A DNA stretch of 64,000 nt from Nostoc sp. LPT. GTDB taxonomy: Bacteria; Cyanobacteriota; Cyanobacteriia; Cyanobacteriales; Nostocaceae. The stretch lies in NCBI RefSeq assembly GCF_017115165.1, contig NZ_JABXKF010000188.1, positions 1-64,000 of the forward strand, written 5' to 3'. A model generated the notes under the pieces. That model worked only from the letters and a program-made list of their open reading frames with translations, made no database searches and was not told where the DNA came from. Made by a program: the position numbers and the translations under genes. Positions 57,707-64,000 of this stretch are shown piece by piece. Positions within the stretch are counted from its first letter, which is position 1. Every line of letters begins with the position of its first letter.

Positions 57707-59044
57707 ATGAATAATCTGCAATCTGTTAAACCTCCAAAACTTGATAGTTGTAATAACCAAGTTATCCTCGATTACTTTGAGAATGCTTGGCAACTGGAAG
57801 ATATGTTATTGAAAAGTCTAGTTGGGGAAGAGACATTTTATCTCAATCCCGATCCTTTGAGAAATCCTCTAATTTTTTATCTGGGACATTCGGCTATTTT
57901 CTACATCAATAAATTAATTCAGGTAGGATTATTAGAAAAACGCCTCAATCCAGAGTATGAAGTTTTGTTTGAATTTGGAGTCGATCCAGAAAAACCAGAA
58001 GAGTTGAATGAAGCGATCGCTCATCTAGAATGGCCGCAAGTTTCACAAACTTGGGAGTATCGAGAACAAGCATATTCTGTAATTTCTGAACTAATTAAGA
58101 CAACCAAGATTACTCTGCCAATTCATCCCAATCATCCTCTTTGGGCTTTAATGATGGGGATTGAACACCAACGTATTCACATTGAAACTTCTTCGATGTT
58201 AATTCGCCAACTGCCTATTGAGAGAGTGAAACGTCCTCAAAATTGGGAATATGCCCCTTTTAATGGTTACACTTCTGAGAACGAAATGATAGAAGTTGCT
58301 GGTGGGGTAGTAAAACTCGGTAAAGCCTTAGATGATTCAACTTATGGATGGGATATTGATTATGGCGATCGCACTATTGAAGTTGTACCCTTTTTAGCCA
58401 GTAAATATCTGATTACCAATGCTGATTTTATCTATTTTGTTAAGGCTGGTGGCTACGAAAATCAAGAATATTGGGATGAAGAATCTTGGAATTGGAAAAC
58501 TCGATATAATATTCAATGTCCTAAATTTTGGTTACATGAAAATGGTAGCTACAAATATCGAGCCATGTTTGATGAAATTAACTTACCCCTAGATTGGCCT
58601 GTGGAAGTCAATCACTATGAAGCAATGGCCTATTGTCGTTGGCAAGGGAAAGATACTCGCTTAATGAGTGAACCAGAATACCATTTAGCAACTTATGGTA
58701 ATAGTTTATTAGATGATGTCGAAAATTATAATCTCAATTTAAAATTTGGCTCACCTAGTCCTGTTGGGATGTTAGAAACAGCCAAAAGTAATTCGGGATT
58801 ATACGATTTGCGGGGTAATGTTTGGGAATGGTTGAGTAATAACTTAAACCCTTTTGCAGGATATCAACCTCATTTTCTTTATGAAGATAATTCTGCCGTC
58901 TTTTTTGATGATAAACATCAAATGATGTTAGGAGGGTGTTGGATAACTAATGGTACAGAAGCTTTAAAATATTACCGCAACTGGTTCCGTCCCAATTTTT
59001 ATCAGCACGCTGGTTTTCGGATTGTTCAAGATATCAAAGCTTAA
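57707..59044 (+). CDS. EgtB/OvoA-type 5-histidylcysteine sulfoxide synthase, no methyltransferase domain
   Basis: About 445 residues from the ATG at 57707 (a TTG at 57683 is possible). N-terminal DinB-like part carries LGHSAIFY and MGIEHQRIHIETSSMLIRQL, the three-His iron site of EgtB/OvoA. The second half is an FGE-sulfatase/SUMF1 domain (PFLASKYLITNADFIYFV, RGNVWEW, GGCWITNGTEALKYYRNWFR, AGFRI). OvoA joins cysteine and histidine oxidatively in ovothiol synthesis and normally ends with a methyltransferase domain; that domain is absent here. Alternatively it could be an ergothioneine-type EgtB. Confidence 0.83.
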   Translation: MNNLQSVKPPKLDSCNNQVILDYFENAWQLEDMLLKSLVGEETFYLNPDPLRNPLIFYLGHSAIFYINKLIQVGLLEKRLNPEYEVLFEFGVDPEKPEELNEAIAHLEWPQVSQTWEYREQAYSVISELIKTTKITLPIHPNHPLWALMMGIEHQRIHIETSSMLIRQLPIERVKRPQNWEYAPFNGYTSENEMIEVAGGVVKLGKALDDSTYGWDIDYGDRTIEVVPFLASKYLITNADFIYFVKAGGYENQEYWDEESWNWKTRYNIQCPKFWLHENGSYKYRAMFDEINLPLDWPVEVNHYEAMAYCRWQGKDTRLMSEPEYHLATYGNSLLDDVENYNLNLKFGSPSPVGMLETAKSNSGLYDLRGNVWEWLSNNLNPFAGYQPHFLYEDNSAVFFDDKHQMMLGGCWITNGTEALKYYRNWFRPNFYQHAGFRIVQDIKA

Positions 59045-59099
59045 GAGAATATGCCTCAGTCACATACTATAGCGTTTCTCGTTTGTGTGAGGTACACCC

Positions 59100-59128
59100 G
59101 TAGGGGCACGGCACTGCCGTGTCCCTAC
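59100..59128. repeat. 29-nt palindromic repeat
   Basis: GTAGGGGCACGGCA, one base, then TGCCGTGTCCCTAC; one C-to-T difference leaves a G-U pair. Same architecture as 45326-45354. Confidence 0.8.
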
Positions 59129-59169
59129 ACCCTGCGATATAATGTTGTACCGAATCTGAATGGAAACCG

Positions 59170-59459
59170 CTATATAAGGTTACAGAGATGCAAAAAATTT
59201 TGAATTTCTGTTTTGAGATCGAATTTTATCTCAAGATCGCTATCAGAACTGACTGGTAAAATGTCTCGGTTAGATTGGGCAGCAATCAGGCTATTGTTGA
59301 CAAAAGCTAGTCTTTTATCGCCCATCTTAAATAAGTTGGTCGTTCTTCTGCACTGAGGGTAACAAGAAAAGGCAACTTTGCTTGGATAGTCGCAAAAGCT
59401 GCTTTAATTTCTTGGATATCTGCTGGGGAAAGGGACGCGGTAATGTTTTGGTAAGCCAT
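59170..59459 (-). pseudogene. Frameshifted, truncated conserved cyanobacterial gene
   Basis: First part: MAYQNITASLSPADIQEIKA, then AFATIQAKLPFLVTLSAEER. After PTYL a shift to another frame continues KMGDKRLAFVNNSLIAAQSN and RDILPVS. The combined product matches the start of a common cyanobacterial protein of unknown function, but the rest is missing. Both the frameshift near 59320 and the short length point to decay. Confidence 0.72.
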
Positions 59460-59667
59460 TGGATATTTACTCAGGTGAATCTGTTTGTTATGATTTTCAC
59501 TGGTAAATGCGATCGCGCAATAAGTACACGGGCGGAAGGAATACGGTTCGGTTAAGGAGACGCGATAAATCGCCGTCTCTACAATTATTGGCCCGATGGT
59601 TTCTTGGCAAAGCCATAGCGTAATCTATCCATAATCCAAGTTTGGAAGTTGTCAATGTAGCTAAATA

Positions 59668-59931
59668 TCACCGATACGTTTCGACTGTGGCGATGGTGAC
59701 TGTCATCGCTGGGTTAACTTTTTTATCCGCTACCACCTTTTGTTGACGGGATGGAAAACGATTTAATACACTCATCCCAACCAAGGCGATCGCAATTCCT
59801 AAACCAGTACCCAAGAATAATGGCTTCAACCATCCCCTGGTTAGTTTTTGATCTGATTTGCTTAAAAAACTCCTATCTTCAGAGGTTATAGCTTCTTCCA
59901 CCTCGACTTCTGCAAGACTTTCATCGCTCAC
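59668..59931 (-). pseudogene. Truncated HlyD-type membrane fusion protein
   Basis: 87 codons. An acidic N-terminus, one membrane segment (LFLGTGLGIAIALVGMSVL) and a stretch ending NPAMTVTIATVETYR then stop. This is the start of RND-efflux periplasmic adaptors (TVTVATVE... leads into the barrel-sandwich domain), which should continue for about 400 residues. Downstream sequence in another frame (DNFQTWIMDRLRYGFAKK) looks like the end of an unrelated protein, so a deletion probably joined two genes. Confidence 0.65.
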
Positions 59932-60727
59932 ATCACCTCTACTTGCTGTCTATGCATACCAAATCTTGGTATTTTCTTAAGAAAACTTGAAGTTTATTTA
60001 CTTCGATATCAACTATGACGCATTTCATCATAAATGTCTTTTAGTTATAGTAGCATATAATACAACTTTGCCTATCAGAAAAATTATTAGTAAAAAATGA
60101 TAATAAATTTTATGTAGATTATGATAAAAAAATCTTTCATCTTTCTTATAGAGCTACTTTATGTCACACACCATCTGTATTTAGATCACTGTCAACCAAT
60201 ACTTAGATATGAAAAACTGATATAGTTCATCTAGATTTATCTAATTAGAATCAAAAGTATTTACAACAGATTGCAAGTTAATCAAGTACAAAAATACCCC
60301 TCCCTAACCCTCCCCGTATGTATTGGGGAGGAAACTAGATTAAGAGTTTCCCCTTAATACATCGGGGAGCCACTGCGTTGCGGAGGTTCCCGACGCTCGA
60401 GTACTCGCTAACGCTGCGCTATCCGTTATAGCAAGTGGCGTGGGATTAAGGGGGGTAAAGGATGTACTTCATTTAGATACAAAATGCTATATGTATCTTG
60501 GCACACCAAGTAATTATTTTTTATACGTAATCAATTATTCCTCTAAAGCCTTTATGTTGTCAGGAAACCATGTATCCAGATATAGATAAAGCTAGCGTTT
60601 ACAGCTACACGTGAGTTACAAAGGAGCAAACTCCATTACTTTAAATTCCAGCAAGGGTAGCCTTGATTATGGAATTTTGAAATCAATCAAATCAATAAAA
60701 AATTGGTATTTACCAGAGTAAGCAGAT
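59932..60727. repeat. Intergenic region with a repeat mosaic
   Basis: About 800 bp. At 60297-60465 there is a mosaic of dispersed repeats (CCCTCCCTAACCCTCCCC, CCCTTAATACATCGGGGAGC, CGCTAACGCTGCGCTA, GTGGCGTGGGATTAAGG). Parts are shared with about 13880-13975 and 36640-36720. The rest is AT-rich and empty. Confidence 0.65.
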
Positions 60728-61609
60728 ATGTTCAATGCCACTGAAATTTTAATTGATGCCTTCGTAAATGAAATTAGAGACGGCTATCGCCGCACTTATG
60801 GCTGCTTTAAAAATGATTATCAGGACATTATCGCCTGGGCAGGTAACATGGCTTTGGAAAACATTGCCAATAGCGATGCCCTTTACCACAATGTTGAACA
60901 CACTGTCTTAGTCACCCTGGTGGGACAAGAAATTTTACGTGGCAAACACATCAGGGAAGGCGGTGTTTCTAGTGAGGACTGGTTGCATTGTATTATTTCT
61001 TTAGTCAGTCATGATATTGGTTATGTTAAGGGAGTTTGCCGACAAGACCGAGAAACAGCAAACTTATATGCCACAGGTAAAAATGGCAAAATGATTTCTG
61101 TGGCTGCTGGCGCTTCTGATGCGAGTCTGACACCGTATCATGTTGATAGAGCCAAGCTATTTATTGATGAGCGTTTTGGAGGTCACAAGTTAATAGATGC
61201 TGAGGCAATTAAGAGCAATATCGAATTAACTCGATTTCCCGTGCCTGCGGCAGAGGATCATCAAGATACAAAGTGCTTTGCAGGATTAGTGCGTGCTGCT
61301 GATTTGATTGGTCAACTAAGCGACCCGCGTTACCTGAAGAAAATTACTTCTTTATTTTACGAATTTGAAGAAACTGGTGTAAATAAAGTTTTGGGCTATA
61401 AAACCCCTGCCGATTTGCGTAACAACTACGCTAAGTTTTACTGGAATGGCGTCTATCCCTATATCCAAGAAGGACTGCATTACCTATCATTGACACAACA
61501 GGGAAAACAAATTCTCGCTAATCTCTACTCAAACGTGTTTGTTGTGGAACATGAAAAACAACAGGAAGAACAGCAGCGGTATTTAGAGAAGTTAGCAGTT
61601 AAGAGTTAG
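60728..61609 (+). CDS. HD-domain phosphohydrolase-like protein
   Basis: 293 residues. YHNVEHT and VSHDIGY form the metal-binding His...His-Asp core of HD/PDEase-type hydrolases, and a later Asp in VRAADLIGQLSDP completes it. The N-terminal Y-H-N-x-x-H order recalls cyclic nucleotide phosphodiesterases, but this family also includes proteins of unknown substrate. It is a conserved cyanobacterial type. It stands upstream of an ABC permease gene on the same strand, 121 bp apart; no functional link is evident. Confidence 0.8.
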   Translation: MFNATEILIDAFVNEIRDGYRRTYGCFKNDYQDIIAWAGNMALENIANSDALYHNVEHTVLVTLVGQEILRGKHIREGGVSSEDWLHCIISLVSHDIGYVKGVCRQDRETANLYATGKNGKMISVAAGASDASLTPYHVDRAKLFIDERFGGHKLIDAEAIKSNIELTRFPVPAAEDHQDTKCFAGLVRAADLIGQLSDPRYLKKITSLFYEFEETGVNKVLGYKTPADLRNNYAKFYWNGVYPYIQEGLHYLSLTQQGKQILANLYSNVFVVEHEKQQEEQQRYLEKLAVKS

Positions 61610-61730
61610 GAGAGACGCGATTAACCCTTGTCTGTACAGGGGTTGGGAGTTGAAAATTATTAATCATGAGTTATGAATTAAGATAAAAGCTTAATAACTC
61701 ATAACTCCTAACTTATAACTCCTAACTACT

Positions 61731-62846
61731 ATGGATTGGTGGCGACGACTTAAGAAAAATCCTTTGGCACGCTTTGGGGCAATTTTGCTGTTAATTTTCT
61801 ATATAGGAGTAATTGCAGCTGATTTCGTAGCTCCTTATGACCCCTATGCTTCACAGCCTAATGGTTCACTGCTGCCACCAACTAAGATACACTGGGTTTC
61901 TCAGTCAGGGCAGTTTACCTGGCCTTATGTTTATCCGACGACTCAGGGAGATACCAATTTAGATACAGGCGATCGCGAACTCATTGTAGACTCAACAAAG
62001 CCTTCACCCTTGCGTCTATTTGTCTCCGGGGCAGAATATCGATTGTTGCAGATGAGTTTGCCACTACCCCCAAAGTGGGATGAAGTCACAATCTTTTCTG
62101 GTATCCCCTTAAATTGGCATTTATTTGGCACAACAACTGGGGCAAAAGTCAATATTTTCGGCACTGATGACCAAGGTCGCGACCAATTTAGTCGCTTGCT
62201 GCATGGCGGTCGCATCAGTATGTTTATCGGGATTTTTGGCATTATTATTACCTATCCCCTTGGTTTGCTCATCGGGGGAATTTCTGGTTATTTCGGCGGT
62301 GTGACTGATAGCATCATTATGCGTTTGGCAGAAGTGCTAATGACTTTCCCTAGTATTTATCTTTTGGTAACATTGGGTGCAGTCTTACCAGCGGGTTTAA
62401 GTAGTACGCAGCGCTTTTTGCTGATTGTGGTGATTACTTCGGTTATTAGCTGGGCTGGTTTAGCACGGGTGATTCGGGGACAGGTACTATCACTTAAAGA
62501 GCGAGAATTTGTCCAAGCAGCGCGTGCGATGGGCGGGAACCCAATTTATATAATTATCCGTCACGTTTTGCCACAAACGGCTAGTTATGTAGTTATCTCT
62601 GCTACCCTGGCAATTCCCAGCTTTATTGGCGCAGAGGCAATACTAAGTCTCATCGGCTTGGGTATTCAACAACCAGACCCCTCTTGGGGGAATATGTTAT
62701 CTCTGGCTAGCAATGCTTCAATTTTGGTACTGCAACCTTGGTTAATCTGGCCGCCGGCTGTGCTGATTATTCTCACAGTGCTAGCATTCAACTTACTCGG
62801 TGATGGGCTAAGAGATGCCCTCGATCCGCGTAGTTTAAGAAGATAA
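61731..62846 (+). CDS. OppC/DppC-type ABC transporter permease
   Basis: 371 residues. An N-terminal membrane segment is followed by a long extracytoplasmic region (about 35-160, including HWVSQSGQFTWPYVYPTTQ), then four or five membrane segments. The EAA loop (EFVQAARAMGGNPIYIIIRH) identifies it as a permease that couples to an ATPase in peptide/nickel uptake. The long loop is characteristic of the cyanobacterial OppC subtype. No OppB, substrate-binding or ATPase gene is next to it, so partners must lie elsewhere. Confidence 0.9.
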   Translation: MDWWRRLKKNPLARFGAILLLIFYIGVIAADFVAPYDPYASQPNGSLLPPTKIHWVSQSGQFTWPYVYPTTQGDTNLDTGDRELIVDSTKPSPLRLFVSGAEYRLLQMSLPLPPKWDEVTIFSGIPLNWHLFGTTTGAKVNIFGTDDQGRDQFSRLLHGGRISMFIGIFGIIITYPLGLLIGGISGYFGGVTDSIIMRLAEVLMTFPSIYLLVTLGAVLPAGLSSTQRFLLIVVITSVISWAGLARVIRGQVLSLKEREFVQAARAMGGNPIYIIIRHVLPQTASYVVISATLAIPSFIGAEAILSLIGLGIQQPDPSWGNMLSLASNASILVLQPWLIWPPAVLIILTVLAFNLLGDGLRDALDPRSLRR

Positions 62847-62857
62847 GCCTTCAATAA

Positions 62858-63138
62858 TAGCAAATGCGTACGCCGAAGTAACAAATGCGTACTCCGAAAT
62901 AACAAATGCGATCTCCGAAATAGCAAATGCGTACGCCGAAATAGCAAATGCTGTCGCTGATATACCAAATGTGATCTCCGAAATAGCAAATGCGTACGCC
63001 AAAATAACAAATGCGTACGCCGAAATAACAAATGCGTACTCCGAAATAACAAATGCGTACGCCGAAATAGCAAATGCGTACGCCGAAATGACAAATGCGT
63101 ACTCCGAAATAACAAATGCGTATGCCGAAATAGCAAAG
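62858..63138. repeat. 21-bp tandem repeat array, about 13 copies
   Basis: Unit AAATGCGTACGCCGAAATAG plus C, with TAACA/TAGCA and TACTCC/TACGCC variants. The array lies between the convergent permease and ATPase genes. Both strands stay open because 21 is a multiple of three (plus-strand repeat NAYAEIA; minus-strand FRRTHLL), but no gene is supported. Confidence 0.92.
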
Positions 63139-63151
63139 GAATCACTCTACT

Positions 63152-64000
63152 CTACTGCTGCAAAACCCAACGGCGAAACAGTTCTACCATAATCCGCCAG
63201 CTTCCCTGAGTTTCCTCAACGACATCATGGCGCTTCAGAGTATTCAGCGCTTTCTGTAAATCGGCGTCGTTCATACCTGTAGACTGAGCTAAGGCATCCA
63301 GACTTAGCCCCTCTGGATGAGGTGCAAGCACTTGTACAATTGCTTGTTGACCCTCAGCACCCCGCGCCGCCTGACCCCAAACCCCATCAAAGTAGTAACG
63401 TCCCCGTTTGAAAAACTCAGGGTTATTGATAACTGCTTCCACGTCTTCTATTGTGAAAACTGGGTCACGCGATCGTCCTTGCTCAAAAACAAAGTCATTG
63501 TAGCGGCGCACTAGCTGAAAACCCAGCAGTTGCACTAAATATGGTTGACCATGTGTCAAAGCATAAATTTCATCTAAAGCTTCCGGGATGTAGTCGAGGG
63601 GGAAGTCTTCATTACCTGGGTTAGCTAGAATTTGGCGAGTAGCTGCACGTTCTTGAAAGCCAACATGAATAGGAATGACACTGGCAAAGAAAGGTTGAAA
63701 GTAATCTGCTGTCATCTCTTCTAAGGTGTGCAAACCAGCAAAGGCAAAAGCGATTTTAGAACTCATTTGCACTAAACCGCGCAGAAAACCCATAAAGTCG
63801 ATAGGTATTTTGTTCGCTTCAATTAAATCTTCAATTTTCTCGAACTCGTCTAAGGCGATGATTAACCCACCATCTAGCTTTGCTTCCACCTGTTTTAAAT
63901 AGCGTTCAAAAGTTCGGTAGGGAAGATTTAGTAAATCAGCGTCAGTTGGGGGTGGAAGTTTTACAACTTGAGAAATTTCATCACAAATTGCCATCAGCAC
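63152..64000 (-). CDS. AAA-type ATPase with C-terminal winged helix (5' part outside window)
   Basis: 282 codons, open to the window edge; the N-terminal P-loop is outside the window. Visible are a Walker B segment (GGLIIALDEFEKIEDL), a sensor-like FAFAGLHTLEEM, the lid helices (ALTHGQPYLVQLLGFQLV) and a C-terminal winged-helix-like domain (ALAQSTGMNDADLQKALNTL, ending FRRWVLQQ). It resembles cyanobacterial ATP-binding proteins of the STAND/ORC-like type. The 21-bp array starts 13 bp after the stop codon. Without the N-terminus, the role cannot be assigned. Confidence 0.75.
   Translation of the reverse strand: MLMAICDEISQVVKLPPPTDADLLNLPYRTFERYLKQVEAKLDGGLIIALDEFEKIEDLIEANKIPIDFMGFLRGLVQMSSKIAFAFAGLHTLEEMTADYFQPFFASVIPIHVGFQERAATRQILANPGNEDFPLDYIPEALDEIYALTHGQPYLVQLLGFQLVRRYNDFVFEQGRSRDPVFTIEDVEAVINNPEFFKRGRYYFDGVWGQAARGAEGQQAIVQVLAPHPEGLSLDALAQSTGMNDADLQKALNTLKRHDVVEETQGSWRIMVELFRRWVLQQ

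Noticed and set aside
62858-63138. Possible CRISPR or origin iteron array
   Set aside because: No spacers, and no replication initiator or AT-rich unwinding region alongside; simple tandem repeat is sufficient.
62666-63145. 159-codon minus-strand frame rich in HLLFRRT
   Set aside because: It reads the 21-bp array and the antisense of the permease gene; no support as a gene.

Overview
The window looks like the chromosome of a filamentous, heterocyst-forming cyanobacterium of the Nostoc/Anabaena type. The evidence is the many GCGATCGC (HIP1) palindromes, intergenic heptanucleotide tandem repeats (TGAGTGC, CTAACTC, GTTAGAA), numerous small dispersed palindromic repeats, and cyanobacterium-typical genes: an NblS/Hik33-type sensor kinase, a SipA-like small protein, CHASE2-Ser/Thr kinase and FHA proteins. 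I saw no rRNA or tRNA gene and no CRISPR array.

Layout. 0-3.1 kb: tandem repeats, then a tight three-gene operon (phage-tail/contractile-injection-like small proteins and a large FHA protein ending in a degenerate methylglyoxal-synthase-like domain). 3.3-6.1 kb: a CHASE2 kinase and Hsp20. 6.5-9.6 kb: an accessory patch with an internally deleted Uma2 gene, an acetyltransferase stub, a repeat element and a two-gene partition-like operon whose ParA is fused to an HsdR-N nuclease-like domain. 9.8-15.8 kb: zinc-ribbon membrane protein, nblS, purD, a sugar-nucleotide epimerase and a small conserved gene. 16-18.3 kb: a 42-bp tandem array, a secreted protein between direct repeats, and a decayed Phd/VapC-type toxin-antitoxin pair. 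18.4-24.1 kb: a very large membrane protein and a GT39-like glycosyltransferase. 24.9-33.7 kb: TauD-like dioxygenase; divergent RHH-TOBE regulator and modA; sipA-prxQ; Spy/CpxP-like protein opposite a NarL-type two-component system; macro-domain protein; deaminase; ion channel. 34-41.4 kb: a truncated ATPase-family gene, a phosphoribosyltransferase, repeat islands, and an SDR/TetR/Rieske group interrupted by a TnpB remnant that itself carries an IS5-type insertion. 42-56.9 kb: housekeeping genes ligA, glgB and ftsI with a possible FtsL-like partner, plus a heme-oxygenase-like protein, a methyltransferase, a HAF-repeat secreted protein and a glycerophosphodiesterase. 57.7-64 kb: an EgtB/OvoA-type sulfoxide synthase, two decayed genes, an HD-domain protein, an OppC-type permease, a 21-bp tandem array and the 3' part of an AAA-type ATPase gene.

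The most unusual items are the FHA/methylglyoxal-synthase-like fusion beside injection-system-like genes; the nuclease-domain/ParA fusion with an internal ribosome-binding site and a ParB-like partner; the RHH-TOBE protein divergent from modA; and small dispersed repeats that have entered coding sequence twice, in frame in a glycerophosphodiesterase and out of frame in an antitoxin. Three long tandem arrays share periods of 42, 42 and 21 bp. All functional statements come from reading motifs by eye; no database search was run.
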